A stretch of 64,000 bases of DNA from Bacteroidota bacterium (GCA_016706595.1 JADJJH010000002.1:496001-560000), one strand, 5' to 3'. Numbered from the stretch's first letter, positions 1-9,518 are shown. The notes: generated from the sequence alone by a model not told the origin. A program made the numbers and translations.

Positions 1-208
1 GATATGATTTATACATTCTGTCAACTTCTTGCAACTTCGCATCGATTTCTTTTTGCCAAGTTGCTGAAACCTCATCAAGTTTCGATTGTGCTTGTTTATA
101 CTCCGGTAAATTATCGAGTATGTATTTCGAATCAATTACACAATAACGTTGTGCTTGCATTTGTAGGCCTGCCAATAATAAGGCGGCGATAATGATTATT
201 CTGTTCAT
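1..208 (-). CDS. OmpH/Skp-like periplasmic chaperone, 3' part outside window
   Basis: The reading frame starts with ATG at 208 and runs off the left edge, so only about 69 N-terminal residues are visible. It opens with a short basic start, a hydrophobic stretch and an Ala-rich end near residue 19 (signal peptide), then RYCVIDSKYILDNLPEY, the usual start of the mature domain in Bacteroidota OmpH proteins. A Gln/Lys/Glu-rich helical stretch follows, as expected for the Skp coiled-coil arms. In this phylum ompH copies usually follow bamA, and that is the arrangement here (77 bases after the bamA stop). The family holds unfolded outer-membrane proteins in the periplasm. The assignment is firm; the full length is unknown. 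Confidence 0.88.
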   Translation of the reverse strand, partial: MNRIIIIAALLLAGLQMQAQRYCVIDSKYILDNLPEYKQAQSKLDEVSATWQKEIDAKLQEVDRMYKSY

Positions 209-285
209 ATTTTAAAATTTTAGTTCCGACTTTAAAGAAAAGTAGAAAGTTAAAAATAAAGAAGTGTATTAACTGCCAATTACCA

Positions 286-2904
286 TTATTCAGGCTCAAA
301 GCCTAACATAAATGAAAACTTAGTAGCTTGTCCAAATTTAGTACCTGGGGTTAATCTATCCAAACCAACTCCATAATCTAAACCAAGCAATCCAAACATT
401 GGTAAAAAAATACGCACACCTAGGCCTACTGAACGCCTCAATTCGAAAGGGTTAAAGCTTTTGAAATTGTCCCAAGCATTAGCGGCTTCAAAAAATGCCA
501 AACCATAAATCGTTGATGACGGATTCAATGAAAACGGGTAACGCATTTCGGCAGTATACTTATTGAAAATAGTGGCTCCACTCGAGTTCGAATAAATTTC
601 ATATCCTCGATGGGCAATGATATCACGTCCATAAATAGTAAACCCTGATAATCCATCACCACCCACTTGAAAACGTTCGAAAGGTGATTGCAAGGCAGGA
701 TTATAATAAGCTAGATAACCCTGTTTAGCAGCCAATTTCAGAATTAAATTACCTTTTACTTTTTGATACCATTCCACAGTAAATCGGTATTTATGATATT
801 CAATCCATTTATATTTATCCGATGAGGCCATATTCGTATAATCTTTATTGCTAAAGGCAGAATACGGTAAAGTGAATTGTCCACTTAACACAATGTTCGA
901 CCCACTTCGTGGGAATAAAGGTTGATCGACCGAATAACGCGAAAGGGTCACTTTCAAACTTAAATTATTCGCTTGTCCGCGTGTAAAATCATTAAAAAAA
1001 GTATAATCATCGATATTGTATAATTGATAATTTAATCCGTAAGAAAGTACAAAATTATCATCAGGCCATTTTAATCTTTTACTTAAACTTGCGCCTGCAC
1101 CTACGGTGGTCATGTGTCCGCTTACAGTTGACCCCTGCGTGCCTGCAAAATACGTACGGTATAAATTAATTGATAAGCTATTTGGTTTTTTACCACCTAA
1201 CCAAGGTTCGGTAAATCCTGCTGTAATTGAGTTATACCATCTTCCATTGGCTTGTCCGCGTATCGATAATTTTTGTCCATCGCCCATAGGTAATGGATCC
1301 CATTCTTTCATTTTGCCTATATTTCGTAATGCAAAATTATTGAAAGAAACCCCAATCGTTCCGGTAATGCCTAGTCCGCCCCCAAATCCTGCTTGAAGTT
1401 CTAATTGATCGGCTGATTTTTCGGTAACTGTATAATCAATATCAACGGTTCCGTCGTTATGCGGTGTAGGTTGAATACCAATTTTTTCGGCATCAAAAAA
1501 TCCGAGGTTAGCAATTTGGCGCTGCGAACGCATGATGTCGGTACGATTAAATTTATATCCTGGCAAGGTTCTTAATTCTCTTCGAATTACATGCTCGTGT
1601 GTTTTATCATTACCGGCGATATTAATATTACGCAAAGTGTATTGGTCGCCTTCCGTAATTTTTATTTCATAATTGATGGTATCGTTTATAATCGACTTCT
1701 CTTCAGCGTCTGCGTTAAATGCAAGATATCCATCATCTAAATATAAGGCACCAATATCATCTGCCTCTTGGGTCGGAATTTTACCGATTCGTTTATTCAA
1801 TAATTCTTGATTAAATAAATCACCTTTTTTAATCCCTAACATTTTCGTTAAATCTTCAGCTGAATATTTAGTATTTCCTTTCCAATCAATGTCGCCAAAA
1901 TAATATCGATTTCCTTCAGCTATTTCAAGGTCAATGTTGATATGTCCGTTTAAGGCAGTATAAGTTGTATCTCTTATCACTGCGGCATCTCTATATCCAA
2001 TCGAATTGTAATATTCAAGTATATTTTGTTTATCTTCTTCAAACTTCTTGAAGTTAAATTTCGATGCGGTAAAAACGCCATATCGAAAATAAGGTTCAAT
2101 TAAGCGAGCCGTTTTTGATATAGATAAAAATCCTTTTCCTTTTAAATAATCTCCAAAATGATGTTGGTTAATTCCGTATAAACTTTCACGATCGGCACTG
2201 TATAACGAAAGGCGAGCCATCTCTTTACTACCCTTCATATTTTTTTTCAACTTGAGTACATTGGCATTTTCGTTACCAAAAATATTAATTTGATTAATTT
2301 TTACTTTCAGTCCTTTGTCAATAACAAAGGTGAGTGTTACCATATTTATAAAAGCAGTATCTTCAGTTTCAATGATATGGGTTTTAATATTTGAATACCC
2401 TTTTTCGGCATAGTATTTTTTTATTTTTTCTATAGCGTTTTGTTTAGTGGCCTCGGTTACAACCTTCGATTTTACTAAACCAATTTTTTCTTTCAATTCT
2501 TTAGCGTCATTATCTTTTACTCCTTTGAAATTATATTTCGAAAGTCGAGGTCGCTCGGTAATATGAATATCGATAAATACTTTGTCGCCTTGAATTCGAT
2601 CCGCATTGATTTCGATATTAGCAAACAAATTTTGTTTCCATAGGTTTTGAATGGCTTTGGCAATTTTAGGATCATTGGGGAGTTTCAATTTTTCGCCAGG
2701 GGTAAGTCCTGAAATCGAAATCAATAATTCCTTATCCAAATATTTTGAACCACTTACATCAATCGCACCAACGATATACTCAGATGCAGTCATCGTAGAT
2801 AATTTTTTATCTTTCGATTGCCTTAATCCAACTTGTGCAGTAAGATTTTGTGTAATAAGTATTGCGCCAATACAAAGGATTATTTTATACAAGGATTTGT
2901 TCAT
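286..2904 (-). CDS. bamA: Outer membrane protein assembly factor BamA
   Basis: This 872-residue protein inserts beta-barrel proteins into the outer membrane. A signal peptide covers about residues 1-24 (ending TAQ). Tandem POTRA domains follow to roughly residue 430, for example ITERPRLSKYNFKG and EGNRYYFGDIDWKGN, and a C-terminal Omp85 barrel extends to the end, with GFGGGLGITG near its start and repeated GLGVRIFLP-type strands near the finish. The length is normal for Bacteroidota BamA. The start codon overlaps the uppS stop by four bases (ATGA at 2901-2904), so the two are translationally coupled, and an ompH-like gene follows. Nothing unusual was seen in the protein. Confidence 0.96.
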   Translation of the reverse strand: MNKSLYKIILCIGAILITQNLTAQVGLRQSKDKKLSTMTASEYIVGAIDVSGSKYLDKELLISISGLTPGEKLKLPNDPKIAKAIQNLWKQNLFANIEINADRIQGDKVFIDIHITERPRLSKYNFKGVKDNDAKELKEKIGLVKSKVVTEATKQNAIEKIKKYYAEKGYSNIKTHIIETEDTAFINMVTLTFVIDKGLKVKINQINIFGNENANVLKLKKNMKGSKEMARLSLYSADRESLYGINQHHFGDYLKGKGFLSISKTARLIEPYFRYGVFTASKFNFKKFEEDKQNILEYYNSIGYRDAAVIRDTTYTALNGHINIDLEIAEGNRYYFGDIDWKGNTKYSAEDLTKMLGIKKGDLFNQELLNKRIGKIPTQEADDIGALYLDDGYLAFNADAEEKSIINDTINYEIKITEGDQYTLRNINIAGNDKTHEHVIRRELRTLPGYKFNRTDIMRSQRQIANLGFFDAEKIGIQPTPHNDGTVDIDYTVTEKSADQLELQAGFGGGLGITGTIGVSFNNFALRNIGKMKEWDPLPMGDGQKLSIRGQANGRWYNSITAGFTEPWLGGKKPNSLSINLYRTYFAGTQGSTVSGHMTTVGAGASLSKRLKWPDDNFVLSYGLNYQLYNIDDYTFFNDFTRGQANNLSLKVTLSRYSVDQPLFPRSGSNIVLSGQFTLPYSAFSNKDYTNMASSDKYKWIEYHKYRFTVEWYQKVKGNLILKLAAKQGYLAYYNPALQSPFERFQVGGDGLSGFTIYGRDIIAHRGYEIYSNSSGATIFNKYTAEMRYPFSLNPSSTIYGLAFFEAANAWDNFKSFNPFELRRSVGLGVRIFLPMFGLLGLDYGVGLDRLTPGTKFGQATKFSFMLGFEPE

Positions 2905-3641
2905 GCAAGGTGTAGTTGTTCGCTAATTTTACCAAAGCGACGTTCGCGATTTTGGTAATTTAAAATGGCTTCATACAGATTTTCTTTTCTGAAATCGGGC
3001 CAATGCGTATGAGTAAAATAAAGTTCGGCATAAGCCAATTGGTATAATAAAAAATTGCTGATGCGATTCTCACCGCTTGTGCGTATCATGAGTTCAGGAT
3101 CCGGGAAAGCAGCAGTGCTTAGGTGGGACTTAAATACCTCATCATTAATATCACCTTCTAAAAGTTCGCCTGCTTTTACCTTGGCGGCTATTTTTTTTGT
3201 CGCTTCAAGAATTTCCCATTTCGAACTATAGCTTAATGCAAGAATTAAGTTGAGAGATTTATTCTCCGCGGTAAGGGCCATTGCTTCATCCAATTCTTGG
3301 CGACAGGCTAGAGGTAGACTGTCTAAATCGCCAATTACAAATAAGCGAACTCCATTTTTGCTTAAGGTTTCTGCTTCCTTTCTAATCGTGGTAACCAATA
3401 ATTCCATCAAGCCATTGACTTCATTTTCAGGTCGATTCCAGTTTTCGGTAGAGAAGGCATACAAGGTAAGATTTTTGATGCCGGCTTCAACACATCCTTC
3501 TACCACTTCTCGTACACTTAATACACCATGCTGATGTCCAAAAAGACGATCTTTTCCCCTTTCCTTTGCCCAACGCCCATTCCCATCCATGATAATGGCG
3601 ATATGTTGAGGTATTTTTTCTTTATTAATTAAATGAAGCAT
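2901..3641 (-). CDS. uppS: Isoprenyl transferase (undecaprenyl diphosphate synthase)
   Basis: This 246-residue cis-prenyltransferase adds isopentenyl units to farnesyl diphosphate, giving the C55 carrier lipid for peptidoglycan and surface glycans. The signature AIIMDGNGRWAKERG lies at residues 15-29, with Asp19 as the Mg-binding catalytic residue. The SFSTENWNRP-type motif (YAFSTENWNRP) and the C-terminal RTSGENRISNFLLYQ motif are also present. It is the first gene of the uppS-bamA-ompH unit and overlaps bamA by four bases. A perfect TACTTTTG promoter element ends eight bases before the ATG, so the transcript should begin at or next to the start codon. The function is certain. Confidence 0.97.
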   Translation of the reverse strand: MLHLINKEKIPQHIAIIMDGNGRWAKERGKDRLFGHQHGVLSVREVVEGCVEAGIKNLTLYAFSTENWNRPENEVNGLMELLVTTIRKEAETLSKNGVRLFVIGDLDSLPLACRQELDEAMALTAENKSLNLILALSYSSKWEILEATKKIAAKVKAGELLEGDINDEVFKSHLSTAAFPDPELMIRTSGENRISNFLLYQLAYAELYFTHTHWPDFRKENLYEAILNYQNRERRFGKISEQLHLA

Positions 3642-3649
3642 GCGGCGGT

Positions 3650-3657
3650 CAAAAGTA
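3650..3657 (-). promoter_or_regulatory. Promoter -7 element of uppS
   Basis: Read on the minus strand this is TACTTTTG, a perfect match to the Bacteroidota -7 consensus TAnnTTTG. It ends eight bases before the uppS ATG, so the predicted transcript has almost no leader. No clear -33 TTG is visible at the right spacing. Confidence 0.6.
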
Positions 3658-3923
3658 CTAAAAACGATTTTCTATGCCAGTTAAAATAAACTAGCAACAA
3701 TAGTTTAACACGGCTTTCACAGAATGCGAAGGTAGGGCATTCCTAATAAGCTCCGTTGCTTTGTTATTCGAAATTTGCAAACACTTTATCTATAGTCGTA
3801 AACATCGACTTTGCAAAATCCGGAAGCCTAAACAGAACGTGCGATAGAGATGCTCTTAGTTTTAGCAAAGTGTAGAACATTTTTTTTTATCCCAAGCAAC
3901 TGAGGTTCTTAAACTATTTGGGC
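3658..3923. other. Intergenic stretch between divergent uppS and propeller gene
   Basis: This is about 270 bases between divergently transcribed genes. I see no ORF of note, no RNA gene and no clear repeat. Only the two promoter elements at its flanks can be supported. Confidence 0.5.
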
Positions 3924-3931
3924 TATATTTG
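3924..3931 (+). promoter_or_regulatory. Promoter -7 element of the propeller lipoprotein gene
   Basis: TATATTTG matches TAnnTTTG perfectly and ends 27 bases before the ATG at 3959, which predicts a leader of about 20 bases. Confidence 0.55.
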
Positions 3932-3958
3932 TTTTTACTTTTTTAGATTCCTTTAAGC

Positions 3959-5089
3959 ATGAAAAAATTTATCACTCCTTTATATATCGGTCTGTTTAGC
4001 TTGTTATTGGCTTCTTGCGCTAAAAACAAAAGCAAAGATTTTCCATTACCGGTGGTTCGAAAAGAAGCAGTTTATATTACTACCGCCAATAATAATCTTA
4101 TTAGCTACCATCCTTCAACAGGGAATAAACAATGGGAAATTCATATGAAAGGAAACAGCGAAGGTGTACCTGCTTTGTATAACAAGAAATTGTATTTGGT
4201 AACCAATAACGGTTATTTTTATGTGGTCGATATATTACGTGGTGAAATTACTTTAGAAGTGAATACGGGTAAAAGTAGTAGTCTTTCAGTGGCTGCCGCC
4301 AACGACAGAATTTATGTTTCGAGCGATATGTTGTATTGTTTCGATTTGAATGGAAGTATCCAATGGCAATACGACCCAACTACACCCTGTACTTCATCGC
4401 CAACGGTTGCCAATGGCAAAGTGTATTTAGGTGCCGGCGATCGCATTCATTCGGTTGATGCAGGAAATGGAAGTGCTATTTGGACTTCACCAAGTGCCGG
4501 CGGTGTGGATATTGTGAGTTCGCCGAAAGTGAGTAACGGCTTGGTATATTTTGGTGGACAAGATAAAAAAGTATATGCCCTTAATGAAAGTAACGGAACC
4601 GTAAAATGGGAATATCTAACGGGTGATAAAATAAAATCATCGCCAATTGTTTATGGTGGAATGTGTTTAATAGGAAGTGAAGATTTTGGAGTGTATTGTA
4701 TAGATACTACTTCACCTACTTTGCCGCCATTAGGTGAATTACGTTGGAAATTGCCAACTCTCGAACGAGTATATTCATCACCAACCGTGCATGAAAGCTC
4801 AAATACCATTTTAGTAGGTAGTTACGATTTTAATTTATATGCGATTGATCATGTAACGGGACTAACCAAATGGAAATATCCAGCCGGCAGTTTAGTAAAA
4901 TCATCACCGGTAGTATATGGCGATAATGTATATTTTACCTCTTTCGATAAATACATTTATTGTGTGGATTGCCGTTTTGGGACCACCATTTGGAAATCGT
5001 ACTTAAATGGAAATACCGATAGCTCACCTATGGTCGATGACTTGAAAACAGGAATTTATCCCGGAAATAGTGGGATGAGTAAGTATTAG
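3959..5089 (+). CDS. PQQ-like beta-propeller lipoprotein (BamB-like)
   Basis: The 376-residue protein begins with a lipoprotein signal (LLLASC, lipid-bearing Cys20). The rest is built of blade repeats of the PQQ/quinoprotein type, with recurring cores such as GxVYxGxxDxKVYALNxxxGxxxW and KSSPxVYG. This is the fold of BamB and of some PQQ dehydrogenases. No PQQ-binding catalytic residues are obvious, so a structural or scaffold role at the membrane is more likely than an enzyme. It is a single gene under its own promoter, near but divergent from the bamA operon. Calling it BamB itself would be inference; BamB is not generally recognised in Bacteroidota. Confidence 0.8.
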   Translation: MKKFITPLYIGLFSLLLASCAKNKSKDFPLPVVRKEAVYITTANNNLISYHPSTGNKQWEIHMKGNSEGVPALYNKKLYLVTNNGYFYVVDILRGEITLEVNTGKSSSLSVAAANDRIYVSSDMLYCFDLNGSIQWQYDPTTPCTSSPTVANGKVYLGAGDRIHSVDAGNGSAIWTSPSAGGVDIVSSPKVSNGLVYFGGQDKKVYALNESNGTVKWEYLTGDKIKSSPIVYGGMCLIGSEDFGVYCIDTTSPTLPPLGELRWKLPTLERVYSSPTVHESSNTILVGSYDFNLYAIDHVTGLTKWKYPAGSLVKSSPVVYGDNVYFTSFDKYIYCVDCRFGTTIWKSYLNGNTDSSPMVDDLKTGIYPGNSGMSKY

Positions 5090-5270
5090 TGATAGAGAAA
5101 TTATTAGATTTTCGTCCTAGAAAGAAATAATCTAGTACTCAAGCATAGATAGTTTGATGTTTTGTATTCACTATTTCTTAAAATTAAAAACCAAGGATTG
5201 TGTAATTTGTAGGGGTTATAATATTTTTTAAACCAAAAAACATCATTCGCCGAATATTTCGTCCAATAAA

Positions 5271-5301
5271 TTGGATTATATCCACAATTGATTTACTTTC
5301 G
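5271..5301 (+). promoter_or_regulatory. Promoter of rpsO
   Basis: TTG at 5271-5273 is followed after 20 bases by TACTTTCG at 5294-5301, a seven-of-eight match to TAnnTTTG. The predicted start of transcription is about 30 bases before the rpsO ATG. Confidence 0.65.
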
Positions 5302-5337
5302 CCGCGAATAAAAAATTAAAAACCTAATACTTTAAAG

Positions 5338-5610
5338 ATGTCAGTATTAACTATCGAACGCAAAAAAGAATTATTTAAAACCCATGGTGGTTCAGAAACC
5401 AATACTGGTTCTGTTGAAGCAAATATTGCCATGCTTACCGAAAGAATCAAGCATATTTCGGGGCATATGCAAACGAATAAAAAAGACTTCAGCTCAAACC
5501 GTGGCTTAATTCAATTAGTAGGTCAACGTAAAAAACTACTTACCTACCTTCAAAAAACAAATCTCCAAGGCTATCGTGCACTGCTTGTGACACTTGGCTT
5601 AAGAAAATAA
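5338..5610 (+). CDS. rpsO: 30S ribosomal protein S15
   Basis: This is a 90-residue protein of standard S15 length. The family signatures are present: TGSVEANIAMLTERIKHISGHM in the first half and SNRGLIQLVGQRKKLLTYL in the second, the surfaces that contact 16S rRNA helix h22 and the three-way junction. It has its own promoter and terminator and is followed by pnp, the same rpsO-pnp order found in many bacteria. S15 often represses its own mRNA, but no such regulatory structure can be recognised in the short leader here. Confidence 0.97.
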   Translation: MSVLTIERKKELFKTHGGSETNTGSVEANIAMLTERIKHISGHMQTNKKDFSSNRGLIQLVGQRKKLLTYLQKTNLQGYRALLVTLGLRK

Positions 5611-5619
5611 TTTACGAAA

Positions 5620-5656
5620 GCGTTCCCAACTCAAAAGGTTGGGAATCGCCTTTTTT
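5620..5656 (+). terminator. Rho-independent terminator of rpsO
   Basis: TTCCCAAC (5623-5630) pairs with GTTGGGAA (5638-5645), and the stem is lengthened by flanking GCG/CGC. A run of T follows at 5651-5656. The hairpin starts ten bases after the rpsO stop and separates it from pnp. Confidence 0.85.
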
Positions 5657-5863
5657 AGGCGAATATGTTTTTTGTTCTCTGCCCCAAGTTTAAAATGCTT
5701 TTCAGTTAACACACTTGTCTTTACTTCTTCCACGAAGTTTCGTGTTTGTCGTTTTAAATTATCATGGCAATTCAATCCCTTGATGGAGATTATTCGCAAT
5801 AATATTTCTTAGATTTTAGCATCCTAAATAAAAATCAACCTTAAACCCTTTAAAAATAAATTT

Positions 5864-7984
5864 ATGTTTCAAGTAAAAAAAAGCACTTTTGATATAGGCG
5901 ATGGCCGCATAGTAAGTATTGAAACCGGTAGATTAGCACGTCAAGCCAACGGATCTGCTTTAGTAAGAATGGGCAATTGCGCTATTTTGGCCACCGTTGT
6001 AGCCAATAAAGAACCCAAACCTGGTCAATCATTTTTTCCATTATCGGTAGATTACCAAGAAAAGTTTGCTGCTGCAGGTCGTATCCCTGGCTCATTCTTT
6101 AAACGCGAAGGCCGATTGAGTGATTATGAAATCTTGATCTCACGTTTAATTGATCGTGCGCTTCGTCCTTTATTTCCATCTGATTATTTATGCGACGTAC
6201 AAGTATTAGTAACTTTAATTTCATCCGATCCTGAAGTTATGCCTGATGCATTGGCTGCATTAGCCGCTTCTTCTGCCTTAGCAGTTTCAGATGTGCCCAT
6301 CGAAGATATCATTTCTGAAGTACGCGTGTCACGTTTAAACGGACAATACATTATCAATCCTACGCGAACGCAAATGAAAGATAGCGATATGGATTTCATT
6401 ATCGCCGCTACCGAAAAGAATATCATGATGGTAGAAGGTGAAAGTAAAGAATGTAGTGAAGAAGACTTAATTAAAGTAATTGAACTTGGCCATGAATCTA
6501 TCAAAGTACAAATTCAGGCGCAAAACGATTTATGGGCGCAATGTGGTTCGCCGGCCAAACGAGAATATACAAAGCCTTATACCAATGAAGAATTAAACCA
6601 AAAAATAACGGCTTTTGCAAAAGATAAAGTATACCAAATTGCAAAATCTGCTTCCGCTAAGAAACAACGTGCCGAAGCATTTAAAGCAGTTTCAGCCGAA
6701 TTAGTTGAACACTTGGGCGAATTAACACCCGAAGATGCAGCCTTAGTAGGAATGTACCTTCATGATCTCGAGAAAGATGTGATTCGTAATATGATGATTG
6801 ATGAAAAAGTTCGTTTAGATGGTCGTGGCTTAGATGTCGTTCGTGCCTTAGAAATGGAAGTCGATTTAGTACCTTCACCTCATGGTGTTTCCTTGTTCAC
6901 ACGCGGTGAAACCCAATCACTCAGCACGGTTACTTTAGGTACGCCTGATGATGAAAAATTAATTGAAGATGCAGAGGTTAGTGAGTATACAAGTTTCTAT
7001 TTACACTATAATTTCCCGCCATTTTCAACCGGCGAAATTAAGCCTATGCGCGGACCCGGTCGTAGAGAAGTAGGGCATGGTAATTTAGCACAACGCTCAT
7101 TAAAACAAATTTTACCGGCGAAAGATAAATTTCCTTACACCGTTAGAATTATTTCGGATATTTTAGAAAGTAATGGCTCCTCATCAATGGCAACCGTTTG
7201 CGCCGGATCATTAGCGCTTATGGATGCAGGTGTGCCGATGCAAAAACATGTAGCAGGCGTTGCAATGGGATTAATTTCTCGTAACGATGGGAAGTGGGTA
7301 GTACTTACGGATATTTTAGGAGATGAAGATCATTTAGGTGATATGGACTTTAAAGTAACCGGTACTCGCGATGGTATTTGTGGTATACAAATGGATATTA
7401 AAGTAGATGGACTAAGCATGGATGTGATGAGGTCGGCTTTAGAGCAAGCAAATCGCGGACGAATGCATATTCTTGATGCGATGTACGAATGTATGCCTGC
7501 ACATCGTGCCGAATTGAAACCACATGCACCTCGTATGGAGTTTATGGTAATTGATAAAGAATTTATTGGTGCTATAATCGGGCCGGGTGGTAAAATTATT
7601 CAAGAAATTCAACGTGAAACCGGTACAACCATTACCATCGAAGAAGTTGATAATCGTGGTGAGGTAAGTATCTTCTCGAAACAAAAAGAAGGCTTAGATA
7701 AAGCCACAGCTTGGATTAGAGGAATTGTGCAAGTACCTGAAATTGGCGGAACTTATGAATCGGTTGTAAAATCAATTATGCCTTTTGGTGCATTTGTTGA
7801 GTTTATGCCTGGTAAGCAAGGTTTATTACATATTTCTGAAATAAGTTGGCAACGTCTCGAAACCATGGATGGTGTGTTTAAAGAAGGCGATAAGGTTACC
7901 GTAAAACTTACCGGTACCGACCCAAAGACAGGTAAATACAAATTTTCAAGAAAAGTATTACTTCCAAAACCAGAAACAAATTAA
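5864..7984 (+). CDS. pnp: Polyribonucleotide nucleotidyltransferase (PNPase)
   Basis: This 706-residue phosphorolytic 3'-5' exoribonuclease acts in mRNA decay. Two RNase PH-like cores lie at about 12-145 and 310-470, the second carrying TSFYLHYNFPPFSTGE. Between them is the helical linker. A KH domain spans about 555-615 with its GPGGK loop (IGPGGKIIQEIQRETG), and an S1 domain spans about 622-690 (GAFVEFMPGKQGLLHISE). Length and order are those of full bacterial PNPase. It sits downstream of rpsO with a terminator between them and ends in its own terminator. No promoter was clearly recognised in the gap. Confidence 0.97.
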   Translation: MFQVKKSTFDIGDGRIVSIETGRLARQANGSALVRMGNCAILATVVANKEPKPGQSFFPLSVDYQEKFAAAGRIPGSFFKREGRLSDYEILISRLIDRALRPLFPSDYLCDVQVLVTLISSDPEVMPDALAALAASSALAVSDVPIEDIISEVRVSRLNGQYIINPTRTQMKDSDMDFIIAATEKNIMMVEGESKECSEEDLIKVIELGHESIKVQIQAQNDLWAQCGSPAKREYTKPYTNEELNQKITAFAKDKVYQIAKSASAKKQRAEAFKAVSAELVEHLGELTPEDAALVGMYLHDLEKDVIRNMMIDEKVRLDGRGLDVVRALEMEVDLVPSPHGVSLFTRGETQSLSTVTLGTPDDEKLIEDAEVSEYTSFYLHYNFPPFSTGEIKPMRGPGRREVGHGNLAQRSLKQILPAKDKFPYTVRIISDILESNGSSSMATVCAGSLALMDAGVPMQKHVAGVAMGLISRNDGKWVVLTDILGDEDHLGDMDFKVTGTRDGICGIQMDIKVDGLSMDVMRSALEQANRGRMHILDAMYECMPAHRAELKPHAPRMEFMVIDKEFIGAIIGPGGKIIQEIQRETGTTITIEEVDNRGEVSIFSKQKEGLDKATAWIRGIVQVPEIGGTYESVVKSIMPFGAFVEFMPGKQGLLHISEISWQRLETMDGVFKEGDKVTVKLTGTDPKTGKYKFSRKVLLPKPETN

Positions 7985-8033
7985 TTATAGTTGGTTTATT
8001 GTATAAAACCCTGATACTTTTTTAAATTTAATG

Positions 8034-8057
8034 AATCGCCCTCGGGCGATTTTTTTT
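8034..8057 (+). terminator. Rho-independent terminator of pnp
   Basis: AATCGCCC (8034-8041) pairs with GGGCGATT (8044-8051) around a very tight loop, followed by a T run to 8057. Confidence 0.88.
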
Positions 8058-8137
8058 ATGGCAACATTATTCAAAAAGAAAGTAGAATAATCCTGAAATT
8101 CTATGTCTTATTTCTATGAAAGTAAATATTTGATGAT

Positions 8138-8145
8138 TAAATTTG
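8138..8145 (+). promoter_or_regulatory. Promoter -7 element of the oxidase subunit genes
   Basis: TAAATTTG is a perfect TAnnTTTG match. It lies about 45 bases before the first COX3 gene, giving a leader of about 40 bases that holds an AAAGGA sequence and a five-codon ORF. Confidence 0.5.
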
Positions 8146-8190
8146 CCACACTTAAATTTTTCTTAAAGGAAGATTTATGCGAAGTAAAGT

Positions 8191-8769
8191 ATGAATACAG
8201 CTATAACCCAACGTCAAAAAATACATCCACATAAATTATTAATGTGGATTGCCATTTGCAGCATCTGTATGATGTTTGCAGGTTGGACAAGTGCTGTAAT
8301 GGTTCGTAAAGCACAAGGTAATTGGATGTTGTTTTCGTTTCCGGCAAGTTTTTATATTTCAACTATCGTTATTTTATTAAGTAGCGTTAGCATGCATCTC
8401 ACTGTGAAAGCATTTCAAAATCGTAATACCCCATTATTTAAAACCTTGATCACACTCACAGCGTTTTTAGGTGTGTTATTTGTGATTCTTCAAATTGTTG
8501 GCTTTTATCAGTTATCCAATGCCGGTATTTCACTAGCGGGGAATGGCGAAGGGGTTTCTGGTAGTTTTGTATATGTAATTGCCGGTGTGCATATTGCGCA
8601 TGTTTTAGGTGGTGTCATTGCATTAGTCATCACATTTTTGCTTGCAGTATTTAGAAAGAAAGTAAAAGTATACAGTAGCACAAGTTTAGAAATATTAGGA
8701 ACCTATTGGCATTTTGTCGATGTGCTTTGGGTGTATTTATTTCTGTTTTTTTTATATAATCAACAATAA
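8191..8769 (+). CDS. Cytochrome c oxidase subunit III (short, 5-TM form)
   Basis: This 192-residue membrane protein of the COX3 family is part of a heme-copper terminal oxidase. About five membrane segments are visible, near residues 15-37, 52-75, 85-107, 126-152 and 165-190. The last carries the family motif GTYWHFVDVLWVYLF. It is followed after 14 bases by a second COX3 gene and then a subunit IV gene, a pairing common in Bacteroidota caa3-type oxidases. The catalytic subunits I and II are not in the window. The start overlaps the stop of a five-codon ORF (ATGA at 8191-8194). Confidence 0.92.
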   Translation: MNTAITQRQKIHPHKLLMWIAICSICMMFAGWTSAVMVRKAQGNWMLFSFPASFYISTIVILLSSVSMHLTVKAFQNRNTPLFKTLITLTAFLGVLFVILQIVGFYQLSNAGISLAGNGEGVSGSFVYVIAGVHIAHVLGGVIALVITFLLAVFRKKVKVYSSTSLEILGTYWHFVDVLWVYLFLFFLYNQQ

Positions 8770-8783
8770 AATTATTTATCAGC

Positions 8784-9518
8784 ATGAGTTCAGTTGCAGT
8801 AGAAAGTAGTAAAAAAGTATGGGGTGGCGGGCAAAGTCCGTTTAACCTTAGCTATGGGAAGATAATGATGTGGTATTTCTTGATGAGTGATGCCTTCACC
8901 TTCGGCGCCTTCCTTATTTCTTATGGCACTACCCGTTTTTTTAGTTCCATCTGGCCCGATGCCAATTCGGTATTTAAATCATTCCCATTTTGTGGCGATA
9001 TGAATTTGCCATTGATGTTCGTGAGTTTAATGACCTTTATCCTTATCATAAGTTCGGTAACTATGGTGCTTGCTGTACATGCAGGTCATTGCCGCGATAA
9101 AGCCGGTGTTATTAAATGGATGATTTGGACTATCATTGGTGGGATTGCATTCTTGAGTTGCCAAGCTTGGGAATGGACACATCTTCATCATCATGATGCA
9201 TGGTGGGGTTCTTTCCGTTTTGGTGAAGGTGCCGACAGACTTCCGCACTTTTTTAAACACGATGTTGACCCCACTTTATTTGCCGCAGAAGGCGCTGATG
9301 CAGCACATAAATTTTTTAATTTCTTCTTTACCATTACTGGTTTTCATGGCGCACACGTTGCATCGGGCGTTGTTTTAAATATCATCATTCTTTTAAATAC
9401 CATTAATGGTACTTATGAAAGAAGAGGGCATTACGAAATGGTTGAGAAGGTTGGTTTATACTGGCACTTTGTAGATTTAGTTTGGGTATTCGTATTCACT
9501 TGCTTTTATCTTTTGTAA
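8784..9518 (+). CDS. Cytochrome c oxidase subunit III (second copy)
   Basis: A 244-residue COX3 homologue that is longer than its neighbour and clearly diverged from it. About five to six membrane segments are visible, near residues 27-50, 74-100, 108-127, 175-200 and 217-243. The internal motif HGAHVASGVVLNI and the C-terminal GLYWHFVDLVWVFVF are COX3 hallmarks. A hydrophilic insert rich in His and Asp (about 125-165, THLHHHDAWWG) is the main difference from the first copy. The two probably act together as non-catalytic subunits of one oxidase. The gene belongs to the same operon. Confidence 0.93.
   Translation: MSSVAVESSKKVWGGGQSPFNLSYGKIMMWYFLMSDAFTFGAFLISYGTTRFFSSIWPDANSVFKSFPFCGDMNLPLMFVSLMTFILIISSVTMVLAVHAGHCRDKAGVIKWMIWTIIGGIAFLSCQAWEWTHLHHHDAWWGSFRFGEGADRLPHFFKHDVDPTLFAAEGADAAHKFFNFFFTITGFHGAHVASGVVLNIIILLNTINGTYERRGHYEMVEKVGLYWHFVDLVWVFVFTCFYLL

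Noticed and set aside
5599..5799. 66-codon minus-strand ORF after rpsO
   Set aside because: It overlaps the rpsO stop and its terminator hairpin, has no recognisable family and lies on the opposite strand to both neighbours.
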